Source of the DNA: Clostridiales bacterium
GTDB lineage: Bacteria > Bacillota > Clostridia > Lachnospirales > Lachnospiraceae
NCBI GenBank assembly: GCA_012839295.1
Contig: DUNO01000066.1
Coordinates: 62,001 to 126,000, forward strand
DNA: 64,000 nucleotides
Reading direction: 5' to 3'
Positions 8,197-16,401 of the stretch are shown here, one piece after another. A model generated the notes under the pieces. The model saw only the letters and a program-made list of their open reading frames with translations. It searched no databases and was not told where the DNA came from. Within the stretch, counting starts at the first letter, position 1. Each line of letters begins with the position of its first letter. The position numbers and the translations under genes are program-made.

Positions 8197-8776
8197 TGTT
8201 CCTCCTCCATTATCAAATGATATATTTTCTTCAGCTCCTGTTTTGACATAAGCCTTGGTACTGGGTAGGTGGGATTTGCTTCCCTGTATGCCCTGTCTAC
8301 CATGGCATCCACATCCCTTTTCCTGATTCCGGGAAGGGTCTTTGGTATGTTCATTTCACGGTTCATTGTCCTGATATGCCTGATGAAGCTTTCCGCTTTT
8401 TCCTTCTTACCTGCCGCACCATAGGGTCCATAGGGGATCCGCCGCCAAAGGCAACGATAGCCTCACACTTTTCTCTATGGTAAAGGCACAGCCCTTCCTC
8501 AATATTTTCAATGGTGGGGTTGGGTACTGTTTTATCGTAAATAACCGCATGGATCTTCTTTTCCTTAAAATCACGGAGCATGCTATCCATCAATCCGATG
8601 GATAAGATCTGATGGTCTGTTACAAGTAATACGCGGCTGATATGCTGTTTTTTAAGATATCCTGATAGCTGTAAAATGCTATTTTTCCCTTGGATAAGCT
8701 CCGGCTCCCTCCATTTCAAAAAATATGCTGCTATTTTTAAGCCTTTTTGATATAGTCTGCAATAAACTTTATACAT
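8193..8776 (-). pseudogene. Iron-containing alcohol dehydrogenase with large internal deletion
   Basis: The N-terminal ~110 residues (start preceded by AAGGGGGATAGG) match the NAD-binding half of iron-type ADHs, ending in the conserved AFGGGSPMD. The next codons leave frame. A second frame at 8193-8400 then encodes YGPYGAAGKKEKAESF...RLMSKQELKKIYHLIMEEEQ, a typical ADH C-terminus ending in ATGA overlap with the aldehyde dehydrogenase. The middle ~200 residues, including the metal-ligand His region, are missing. The junction is a near-perfect 9-base tandem (CCTATGGAC CCTATGGTG), suggesting slippage or recombination between short repeats. The ORF track shows only the N-terminal 137-residue piece. 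Confidence 0.88.
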
Positions 8777-8991
8777 ATCCTATCCCCCTTGACCCCTTTT
8801 CAGATAAGGAAAGCATATCACTTATCCTTTTATATGTCACCCTCTGTTGTACATTTTTTTACATTTTAATATTGTAAACTATGAGTCCTTACAGTGTTAT
8901 TATTGCCGGGAAGGCTGGTTTCCTTTATGGAATGTTCATTTTTCCCTGTTGTATGAATATAATGTAATAAGCATAAATAATGGGAGAAGCT

Positions 8992-10236
8992 ATGGCAGAC
9001 CAAGATTTATTCCACACCGCAGAGATTGTCAAGGCGGCCATACCTTTCGTTGATGGCAGAACCCAGGGGATGGCTGACCTGTTTATCAAGGTATGCGATC
9101 TGATGGGCAGCGTTAAGGCTGCAAGAAATCCACAGAATTTGGCTGCCTGTGGCTTTACATTTGAAAATATAGATTTTGAAGGTCTGCTGGCCGCCGTCCG
9201 GCCGGTCTGCAATAAACGGGAACGTGACTTCGTGGACCGTATCCTCAATTTCTTTCATATGAAGAAAATGTTTGAAATGTACAATAATATGATGGAGACC
9301 ATGAAAACTATGCAGGAATTTGGGGGCTTTCCATTTGGTGACATGGGCCAGGATGACGCCTCGAATGTTACCAGCAATTTTTCCGGTGCAAATTTTGAAT
9401 CCATCTTTCAGACCCTTAAAAATTTTACGGCACAGAGTATGGACGGCACGGAGGAAGGAGCCGCCCCCAATTACTCCGATACGGAGGATATGAATAAGGC
9501 TGATACGGGATATACGGATCATGCAGCTGCCGGAAATATGTATACTTCAGATATAGGGAATATGGGCAATCCAGATTGGAACAATACAGAACACTCCGGT
9601 ACGGGAAATATAGACGGCTCTGATATGAGAAATACGGGCGCTTCCCACATGAGTAACACAGATAATTCTTATATGGGGAACACAGACAATTCTTACACGG
9701 GAAGCACCGATAATTCTTACACAGGAAACACTGACAATTCTTACACGGGGAATACAGGCAATTCCTACACAAAGAATACAGACGATTCCTACACGAAGAA
9801 TACAGATGGTTTCCACATGGGGAATATAGGCAATTCTTACGCGGGGAATACAGACAGTTCTTACATGGGGAATACAGGTAATTCTTACACGGAGGGTACA
9901 GACAGTTCCTACATGGGAAATACAGGCTCTTCCTACACGGAGGGTACAGACGATTCCTACACAGGCAATTCCTACGCGAAGAATACAGACAGCTCTTACA
10001 CCGGGAAAATCAATGCTCCACAAATGGATGAGTCCGTCCAGGATATATTACGGGATATAAAATCAGCCGCAGCCAAGGATTCCTCCCCTGTCGGCAAAGG
10101 CTCCTCCCCCATGTTTGATATGTTAAAATCCATGGTTCCAGCCGATAAGATGAGCACCATTGAAAACCTTAGCATGCTTTTTAATTCCATGTCATATGAT
10201 AATAATAGCAAATCTGACGATCAAAAAGGAGAATAA
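8992..10236 (+). CDS. Protein with ~15 tandem 8-residue Asn/Thr/Ser/Tyr repeats
   Basis: Unrecognised protein in three parts. Residues 1-125 are helical and ordered, with a DFVDRILNFFHMKKMFEMYNNMMETMKTM segment. Roughly residues 205-340 are tandem repeats of consensus NTDNSYTG. The C-terminal ~75 residues are again helical and Met-rich (MFDMLKSMVPADKMSTIENLSMLFNSM). No signal peptide or membrane segment is seen, so it is probably cytoplasmic or spore-internal. The ATG at 8992 is preceded by GGGAGA; the track's ATG four codons earlier lacks a site. It is followed 2 bases later by a small partner gene. Repeat codon use keeps antisense frames open; these are shadows. Confidence 0.8.
   Translation: MADQDLFHTAEIVKAAIPFVDGRTQGMADLFIKVCDLMGSVKAARNPQNLAACGFTFENIDFEGLLAAVRPVCNKRERDFVDRILNFFHMKKMFEMYNNMMETMKTMQEFGGFPFGDMGQDDASNVTSNFSGANFESIFQTLKNFTAQSMDGTEEGAAPNYSDTEDMNKADTGYTDHAAAGNMYTSDIGNMGNPDWNNTEHSGTGNIDGSDMRNTGASHMSNTDNSYMGNTDNSYTGSTDNSYTGNTDNSYTGNTGNSYTKNTDDSYTKNTDGFHMGNIGNSYAGNTDSSYMGNTGNSYTEGTDSSYMGNTGSSYTEGTDDSYTGNSYAKNTDSSYTGKINAPQMDESVQDILRDIKSAAAKDSSPVGKGSSPMFDMLKSMVPADKMSTIENLSMLFNSMSYDNNSKSDDQKGE
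9631..10005 (+). repeat. 24-bp coding tandem repeat array
   Basis: About 15 diverged copies of a 24-bp unit (AATACAGACAGTTCTTACAC type), with one truncated 15-bp unit near 9967. Every unit encodes an 8-mer of the NTDNSYTG class, so length changes keep the frame. Drift is mainly in the last two residues of the unit (MG, TG, TK, TE). Confidence 0.9.
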
Positions 10237-10238
10237 TT

Positions 10239-10514
10239 ATGCCTGACACTTCTTGGACGAACAATCCAAAGCTGAATCATATTGACCCGCGCAAAATGAC
10301 AATCTTTTTAGAATTAATGAAGGAAGCGGAAGGAAAACCTATGGAACAGCTGGTTCCCTTACTCATGAATGCAAATAAAAAACTACAGCAGCAGAATATG
10401 GCCTTTTCGAAAGACGAAAGCGACGTCCTAATGGAAATTTTAACAAAGAACCTGTCTCCTAAGGAACGCCAGCAGTTTGAAATGATAAGAAAATTCATGG
10501 CAACCCGAAAATAA
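10239..10514 (+). CDS. Small helical partner of the repeat protein
   Basis: 91 residues, predicted all-helical and hydrophilic, with a conserved-looking end (NLSPKERQQFEMIRKFMATRK). Start ATG follows AAAAGGAG at 7 bases, and only 2 bases separate it from the upstream gene, so the two form an operon. The C-terminal 'SPKERQQFEMIRKFM' resembles the Met-rich helical end of its neighbour, suggesting shared ancestry or an interaction; that is inference. No family recognised. Confidence 0.75.
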   Translation: MPDTSWTNNPKLNHIDPRKMTIFLELMKEAEGKPMEQLVPLLMNANKKLQQQNMAFSKDESDVLMEILTKNLSPKERQQFEMIRKFMATRK

Positions 10515-10527
10515 ACAACAACATAGG

Positions 10528-10613
10528 ATCAGACCTCCCCGTCCTACCCCATTCCCACAGCGGACTAAACCAGTTAGTCCCTGGTGGGCTTCGGTAAGAC
10601 AGGAAGGCCTGAT
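10528..10613 (-). terminator. 86-nt nested hairpin 3' of glgP
   Basis: Outer arms 10528-10548 and 10593-10613 pair over 21 positions: 17 Watson-Crick and 4 that are A-C on the plus strand but G-U on the minus strand. Inside are CCCAC/GTGGG and a perfect GGACTAA/TTAGTCC stem. The structure is therefore complete only in minus-strand RNA, i.e. the 3' untranslated region of glgP. No strong T-run follows, so it may be an RNA-stability or processing structure rather than a plain terminator. Confidence 0.65.
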
Positions 10614-10654
10614 TCATTTATTACTTTTATATTCTCCTCAAAGCTCTTGATGAT

Positions 10655-12994
10655 TTATACATGCCACACTTCCTTCATGTAATCCTTAATGGTCCTGTCG
10701 CTGGAGAACTTTCCTGCATTTGCCGTATTTAAGAAGCATTTTCTGCGGAAGCTGAAAGCATCCGAATACTCTTTGTTCACCTTCAATTTTGCATTACAAT
10801 ATGGTATGAAATCCAGCAGAATATAATAATGGTCCGGTTTATGCCAGCTGGCTCCGTACAGGAGCGAGTTATAAAGCTCTGCAAACATGCCCGTGCCCCC
10901 ATCATCTACGGTACCATCTACCAATGCATCCAAAACCCTCTTCACCCTCGGATCCGTGTCATAGATTCCCTTTGCATCATAGGTATCTTTGATGCGCTCC
11001 AGTTCTTCTACCCTGGCACCGAAAATATAGTTATTCTCTTCCCCTGCCTGTTCAACAATTTCCACATTTGCGCCGTCATAGGTTCCAAGGGTCACCGCAC
11101 CATTTAGCATGAACTTCATATTTCCTGTTCCGGAGGCCTCCGTTCCAGCCGTGGAGATCTGTTCCGATACATCGGCGGCGGGAGCAAGCTTCTCCGCATA
11201 GGACACATTATAATTTTGCACAAATACGACCTGGAGCTTATCCCTTACCTCAGGATCATTGTTGACCAGCCTTCCTATTTCGTTGATAAATTTAATGATG
11301 CCCTTTGCCCGGTAATAGCCCGGTGCAGCCTTTGCCCCAAAGATAAAGGCTGTCGGATTAAATTCAGTAATCCTGCCCTCTTTCATCCCAAAATAAATGT
11401 CCAGGATAGAAAAGGCATTTAACAGCTGGCGTTTATATTCGTGGAGGCGCTTTACCTGGATATCGAAGATGAAATCCGGATTAACCCGAACCCCCTCCTG
11501 CTTCTCGATATATTTTGCAAGCTGTCTTTTTTTAATACGCTTAATATCCCCGAATTCCTTAATTATCTCCTTATCATCCGCGAATTTCTCAAGCTCCTTC
11601 AGCCGTTCCAGGTCCGTAATCCACCCGCTTCCGATTTTATCCGTAATGAAACCGGCCAATTCCATGTTCGCAAGGTTCAGCCATCTGCGCTGGGTGATGC
11701 CGTTGGTCTTATTATTAAAGCGTTCCGGATAGATTTCATACCATTCCTTTAAGGCATCATGCTTTAAAATCTCCGTATGCAGCCTTGCCACGCCGTTCGT
11801 TGAATGGCTCGCATATATGGCCAGTCTCGCCATATGGATCAGGTTATTGTCAATGATATTGTAGATCCGCTGCTGATCCCCGGTTCCTTTCCCAAGGGTC
11901 AGCAGTTCCCTGGTTAAAGCCCTCTGGATCTGGACAACATATTTGTACACCTGGGGAATCACTGCTTTAAATAAGCCCTCGTTCCATTTTTCCAGGGCCT
12001 CTGCCATAACCGTATGGTTCGTATAAGCAAAGGTTTCCTTTGCAATACGGATCGCCCTGGAGGTACTGATCCGCTCCTGCTCTTTTAACAGCCGGATCAG
12101 CTCAGGAATTGCAACCACGGGGTGGGTATCATTTAACTGGATGGCATATTCAGAAGAGAAATGACTAAAATCATTTCCATATTTCCGCTTATACTTTGCC
12201 AGAAGATCCTGCAGCGTCGCGCTGGAGAAAAAGTACTCCTGCTTTAAACGCAGCTTCTTCCCCTCCTCTGTATCATCGTTCGGATACAGGACGCTGGTGA
12301 TTGCCTCCGCCTCATTTTTATTCCTGTTTGCCTTATCGTACTTCTGCTCATTGAATAATTCAAAATTAAAGCTCTCTAAAGGCTCCGCCTGCCACAAACG
12401 CAAGGTATTGACTTTTTTCCCACCATATCCGATGACCGGGATATCATAAGGAACCGCGTATACGGATTGATTCTTGTAATCAATTCTTACCCTTTCCTCT
12501 TCCCTGCGCACAGACCAGGGATCCCCAAAGCGCTGCCAGTCATCCGGGGCTTCCTTCTGGAAGCCGTCCTCAAAGTATTGCTTGAATAGACCATATTTAT
12601 AACGGATCCCATATCCGTTCAGGGTGATTCCCAGAGTCGCTCCTGAATCCAGGAAACAAGCTGCCAGGCGCCCCAAGCCTCCATTTCCCAGGGCTGCATC
12701 CTCAATATCCTCAAACATCCTGATATCCAGGTTATTTTCACTCATCAGCTCCGAAAACTGGTGGAACAGCCCCATATTAACAAGGTTGCTGTAGATTACC
12801 CGGCCGATCAAAAACTCCGCGGAAAGATAGCACACCTTCTTCCCGGGTGCTGTCAGGCTCCAGTCCTTGCCCAGGTTCTTCCTTGCAGCCTTGGAGACTG
12901 CATTGTATAGCTCTATTGTATTTGCTTCTTTTATTGACTTGCCGTAATCAAAGTCCAAAATCATTGCCACATTCGATTTAAAATTATTCGCCAT
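10655..12994 (-). CDS. glgP: Glycogen/maltodextrin phosphorylase
   Basis: PLP-dependent phosphorolysis of alpha-1,4-glucan chains to glucose 1-phosphate; cytosolic. Family landmarks: ALGNGGLGRLAACFLDS near residue 100, QLNDTHPVVAIPEL, VKRLHEYKRQLLN, and the PLP-lysine motif EASGTGNMKFMLNGA near residue 640. The track start has no ribosome site, while the ATG at 12994 follows AGGAGGTAAGC, giving 779 residues. A LacI regulator is divergent across a region with putative operator repeats, so local control is plausible. Confidence 0.96.
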   Translation of the reverse strand: MANNFKSNVAMILDFDYGKSIKEANTIELYNAVSKAARKNLGKDWSLTAPGKKVCYLSAEFLIGRVIYSNLVNMGLFHQFSELMSENNLDIRMFEDIEDAALGNGGLGRLAACFLDSGATLGITLNGYGIRYKYGLFKQYFEDGFQKEAPDDWQRFGDPWSVRREEERVRIDYKNQSVYAVPYDIPVIGYGGKKVNTLRLWQAEPLESFNFELFNEQKYDKANRNKNEAEAITSVLYPNDDTEEGKKLRLKQEYFFSSATLQDLLAKYKRKYGNDFSHFSSEYAIQLNDTHPVVAIPELIRLLKEQERISTSRAIRIAKETFAYTNHTVMAEALEKWNEGLFKAVIPQVYKYVVQIQRALTRELLTLGKGTGDQQRIYNIIDNNLIHMARLAIYASHSTNGVARLHTEILKHDALKEWYEIYPERFNNKTNGITQRRWLNLANMELAGFITDKIGSGWITDLERLKELEKFADDKEIIKEFGDIKRIKKRQLAKYIEKQEGVRVNPDFIFDIQVKRLHEYKRQLLNAFSILDIYFGMKEGRITEFNPTAFIFGAKAAPGYYRAKGIIKFINEIGRLVNNDPEVRDKLQVVFVQNYNVSYAEKLAPAADVSEQISTAGTEASGTGNMKFMLNGAVTLGTYDGANVEIVEQAGEENNYIFGARVEELERIKDTYDAKGIYDTDPRVKRVLDALVDGTVDDGGTGMFAELYNSLLYGASWHKPDHYYILLDFIPYCNAKLKVNKEYSDAFSFRRKCFLNTANAGKFSSDRTIKDYMKEVWHV

Positions 12995-13149
12995 GCTTAC
13001 CTCCTGCATAAAATTTACATATTATTACATGCTGTATATCAACCTGAAGCCGTGTTTTAATAGCATTCCTTACTATAGGTCGCTTCCTATATTACTGTTT
13101 TTAATATAGCCTCTTTATAAAATATAGCTTCCTGCAAGTTTTTATTCCT

Positions 13150-13195
13150 TTGATTGTCCATTGATCGTCCATTGATTTTCGGAAATTTTCGAAAA
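13150..13195. promoter_or_regulatory. Phased repeats and paired TTTTCG palindromes (candidate LacI-family operator)
   Basis: Three 11-bp near-copies run head to tail (TTGATTGTCCA, TTGATCGTCCA, TTGATTTTCGG), then two abutting CG-centred palindromes TTTTCGGAAA and TTTTCGAAAA. CG-centred palindromes are typical of LacI-family operators, and the region lies between glgP and the LacI-type gene. Which gene or regulator uses it is inference. Confidence 0.45.
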
Positions 13196-13298
13196 CTTAC
13201 TCATATATTATCATTTTCACTATGTTTTGTCAACGAAATACGGGCTTCATCAAAAAGCTTATTAAAAACAAGTCCCAGCTTCCGGCAGTTCCCGGGAA

Positions 13299-13350
13299 AC
13301 CTGCAAACCCCAGAACAAAAATCATACCTGCAAACCCCAGAACAAAAATC
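13299..13350. repeat. Tandem duplication, period 27 bp
   Basis: A 25-base unit beginning ACCTGCAAACCCCAGAAC occurs twice with perfect identity, 27 bases apart, just upstream of the LacI promoter. It looks like a recent duplication. The 13010-13453 interval holds no gene. Confidence 0.9.
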
Positions 13351-13353
13351 TGG

Positions 13354-13382
13354 TTGAAAAGGATTATCCAGCATGCTATATT
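13354..13382 (+). promoter_or_regulatory. Sigma-A promoter of the LacI-type gene
   Basis: TTGAAA and TATATT with a 17-base spacer, about 70 bases before the start codon. The 27-bp tandem duplication abuts it. Confidence 0.65.
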
Positions 13383-13453
13383 GGATACGGTAATCATTCC
13401 ATTGATATCAGGAAACACTTTATATAACAGATATTGTCTTAGGAGGAAAATCC

Positions 13454-14449
13454 ATGCCCACGATAAAGGATATAGCGAATAAGTTAGGCATAGCGGTCAG
13501 TACGGTATCCAAGGGCCTGAACGGTGCAAGCGACATAAGTGCGGACACGCGCCAGCTTGTATTGGATACTGCCGTAGAGATGGGGTATTCCCCAAAGAAA
13601 ATGAAATCTACCGGTACGAGGAAGGTCTGCATTTTTATCGAAAACATGGATTATGAAAATATTGACCAATTTGGATATGAGCTCATTGTCGGCTTTAAGC
13701 TCTCCGCTGCCAGAAGGCATTGGGAGGTAACCGTCGTACCGACCAACCTTAATATGCAATTAGCAGAGAATTTTGATACCTATATGCTAAAAAACGGCTA
13801 CAGCGGCGCTTTTCTCCTGGGCTTTAACCTGCATGACGATTGGGTCCGGCAGTTAGGCAAAACTACGGTGCCAACCGTGCTATTAGATAATTATATAGAA
13901 AGAAATACCCACATCGGATATGTGGGTACGGATAACGATGAAGGTATTGATCTGGCTGTTGGGCACCTGCACAGCCTGGGCCATGCCCGTATTGCTTTCC
14001 TCAACGGCTCAAAAAATTCCATGGTCTCCCAGCAGCGGCATCAGGCCTTCCTAAACAGTATGGCAAGGCACGGATTGACTGCAGACGGGAATTTAATCGA
14101 CTATGGCTATTATGTCCCTGACTGTGCCCGGGACCATGTACCCGGCTTCCTGAAACAGGGCGCCACTGCCATCATGTGTGCCAGTGATTTAATCGCGACA
14201 GGTGTTATTGCGGAGCTCCACAAAAGGGGCTTAAGGGTACCGGAGGATATCAGCGTGGTAGGCTTTGATGACCTTCCTATCGCTGCCCGTCTCTCCCCTT
14301 CCCTCACCACCATCCGCCAGGACCGGACGGATCTTGGCAAGAGCGCTTTTCTTCTATTGGACGGGTTGATCCATAACGTAACCATAGGCAAGCTTTTGTT
14401 ACGCGCAAAGTTCATACAGCGGGAAAGCACGGGACCTTGCAGGCATTGA
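13454..14449 (+). CDS. LacI-family transcriptional regulator
   Basis: 331 residues. The N-terminal helix-turn-helix is TIKDIANKLGIAVSTVSKGLNG, followed by a hinge (GYSPKKM) and a periplasmic-binding-protein-like sugar-sensing domain with SVVGFDDLPIAARLSPSLTTIRQD near the C-terminus. Start follows TAGGAGGAAAATCC. It lies between glgP (divergent) and the sugar ABC operon (convergent), so its regulon could include either. The N-terminal helix reads VSKGLNG where VSRALNG is usual. Confidence 0.93.
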   Translation: MPTIKDIANKLGIAVSTVSKGLNGASDISADTRQLVLDTAVEMGYSPKKMKSTGTRKVCIFIENMDYENIDQFGYELIVGFKLSAARRHWEVTVVPTNLNMQLAENFDTYMLKNGYSGAFLLGFNLHDDWVRQLGKTTVPTVLLDNYIERNTHIGYVGTDNDEGIDLAVGHLHSLGHARIAFLNGSKNSMVSQQRHQAFLNSMARHGLTADGNLIDYGYYVPDCARDHVPGFLKQGATAIMCASDLIATGVIAELHKRGLRVPEDISVVGFDDLPIAARLSPSLTTIRQDRTDLGKSAFLLLDGLIHNVTIGKLLLRAKFIQRESTGPCRH

Positions 14450-14464
14450 CGTGAAGCCCAACTA

Positions 14465-15343
14465 TTATATTCTCAGCTGCTCCAGCCACTTTAAGCATAG
14501 GGTTGTCCAGTAATCCATACTCAGCTTCTGCACTTCCTGCTTACTCTTTACAGTCATATCACACAGACTAACCCCATGGGGACCATGTCCGAACATGTGC
14601 AATTCACAGGGTACCTGCAGCCGGTAAAGGCTCCCAGCCAAATCCGTGTAATCACTGGCAGGGATAACAGAATCCTCATAGCTTCCCCACACGAAGGTAG
14701 GCGGCATCCCATGATGCAGCTTGTTCAGCAGGTTTAAGCCCTCCAGCTCTGCCTCCGACGGACGTTCATTTCCCAGTAATATTTCCCGGATTCCCGGCCC
14801 CCGGAAGTCAGGCATCAGCCCCTGCTCCATCAGGGCAAGGATTTCTTCTGGTATTTCCCCGTTTTCCCTTTTGGGATGGAGGGTAACGGCAGGATAACCA
14901 AGGATCAGGCGGTCCGGTTTAATATCCTCATATTGAAGCCCAATATCCTCCGTCAGGAATTTTTCCCTGGCAAACACACCGAGGCTTAGGGCAAGATTAC
15001 CTCCGGCTGAAAATCCAACTACGGAGATTTCATCCGCCAGGAGCCACTCCTCTTTATGCTCCTTTACAATACTGACTGCTTTCGCCAGCTCACATAATGC
15101 CGTCGGAAAGGGGTTTTCAATTGTTACGCTATAATTTACGACAAATGCATGGTAGCCATGCCTGTTAAAAAACAATGCCACCGGCTCTCCTTCATTTTTT
15201 GACACCATGGTATACCCCCCGCCGGGACATATGATGACGGCCGGCCTTTTCAAGCCCTTCCTGTCATACTCTCCATCATCCAATATGTAGGTTGTCATCA
15301 CCGCAGCAGTCCGATCAGACAATGAAAATAGTTTATTCAGCAT
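14465..15343 (-). CDS. Alpha/beta hydrolase, esterase type
   Basis: Serine hydrolase of the BD-FAE/acetyl-esterase-like group. Oxyanion motif CPGGGYTMVS near residue 40, nucleophile elbow SVVGFSAGGNLALSLG near 110, acid in SYEDSVIPASDY, and His in GHGPHGVSLC near the C-terminus. 292 residues, no signal peptide, hence cytoplasmic. It is the last gene of the sugar ABC operon, 12 bases after the second permease, with AAGGAGTAAG as ribosome site. The context suggests it removes acyl groups from imported oligosaccharides; that is inference. Confidence 0.88.
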   Translation of the reverse strand: MLNKLFSLSDRTAAVMTTYILDDGEYDRKGLKRPAVIICPGGGYTMVSKNEGEPVALFFNRHGYHAFVVNYSVTIENPFPTALCELAKAVSIVKEHKEEWLLADEISVVGFSAGGNLALSLGVFAREKFLTEDIGLQYEDIKPDRLILGYPAVTLHPKRENGEIPEEILALMEQGLMPDFRGPGIREILLGNERPSEAELEGLNLLNKLHHGMPPTFVWGSYEDSVIPASDYTDLAGSLYRLQVPCELHMFGHGPHGVSLCDMTVKSKQEVQKLSMDYWTTLCLKWLEQLRI

Positions 15344-15355
15344 GTTCTTACTCCT

Positions 15356-16333
15356 TTAAATCCGTTTTCTTTGAAGGCTTCTCCCAAAAAATCTGCGGAT
15401 AACCTCCCGATTGGTCGTACATCCCATAAACACTGCAATGAATATTCCAAGAATAATATTATTCAGGGATGAGGGCATCCCGTATACGGTCAAGCCCTTT
15501 GATAACGCTGACATTGCAAGGGTTCCTGACAGCAGGCCTAAGGACATATTCGTGTAGCTTGCCAGGTATAGACCAACAAGGACAGCTCCCATAGCTCCAA
15601 AGACAAGATTCGTAGAGCTTAAATTTGCTTCCGGTGCAACCACCGCTTTGGATGCGTTGAGCAGCGCCGCCACTCCCAAAAACATGCCGACAACGAGATA
15701 GGTCAACAAAATATTTTTCTTCTCATTTACGCCATTGTTCACAGCAAGCAGCGCGTTATTCCCCAGGCTCTTTGTGTCAAAGCCAAATTTGGTATATTTC
15801 ATCAGAGCCCAGAATACGACCAGCACAATTGCCATAATAAGATAGCAATAGGGCTGCCTTGCTAATATGGAAAGCTCTTCATACATAAACAGGCGGATAC
15901 CGCTCCCGTCATAGAGCAGCCCGCTGGCTGCCTCATAGAGCATGACGACGCCAAGGGAAACGATCATCGTAGGAACCCGGAAAAGAAGGTATATGCTTCC
16001 TTCAAACAATGAGAGCAGGATGGCAACTACCATGGATAATGCCGCCAGCCCGAGGATCCCGAGCTGGTTATTTACCGCTATATTACCGGCGATAATTCCT
16101 GTTACGACCATCGTTGCACCGGGAGCAAAATCCCACCGTCCCCCGAAGAGCGGAAGCGCTACTGCGATTGCTATAATTACGTTCAGCGATGAGGATTGAA
16201 AAATATCCTGTATGCTCGCCATTGATACATAAATATTATTTCCGCCCTTCAGTTGGACCAGGACCGCAAAGAATAACCATATCACAACCGGAAATAGAAA
16301 TGTCTTGATAATATTAACAATTCCCTTTTTCAT
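15356..16333 (-). CDS. Sugar ABC transporter permease (second)
   Basis: 325 residues with about 9-10 hydrophobic segments, of the RbsC/BPD_transp_2 family. Visible landmarks are the SLGVVMLYEAASGLL segment and FGFDTKSLGNNALLAVNNGVNEKK. It is one of two permeases in this operon and would form the membrane channel with the other. The ribosome site is weak. It is more diverged from the RbsC norm than the first permease. Confidence 0.9.
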   Translation of the reverse strand: MKKGIVNIIKTFLFPVVIWLFFAVLVQLKGGNNIYVSMASIQDIFQSSSLNVIIAIAVALPLFGGRWDFAPGATMVVTGIIAGNIAVNNQLGILGLAALSMVVAILLSLFEGSIYLLFRVPTMIVSLGVVMLYEAASGLLYDGSGIRLFMYEELSILARQPYCYLIMAIVLVVFWALMKYTKFGFDTKSLGNNALLAVNNGVNEKKNILLTYLVVGMFLGVAALLNASKAVVAPEANLSSTNLVFGAMGAVLVGLYLASYTNMSLGLLSGTLAMSALSKGLTVYGMPSSLNNIILGIFIAVFMGCTTNREVIRRFFGRSLQRKRI

Positions 16334-16401
16334 ATTTTTCTATTATGTGCCCTAAGCTTGAAGAGCAGTTCCATCCTTTCTATTTACTGTCTGGCATCCT
16401 T

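Noticed and set aside
9425-10023. Two antisense ORFs (115 and 158 aa) opposite the octapeptide-repeat gene, Cys/Tyr- or Val/Ile-rich
   Set aside because: They exist because the 24-bp repeat keeps every frame open; there is no ribosome site and composition simply mirrors the repeat.
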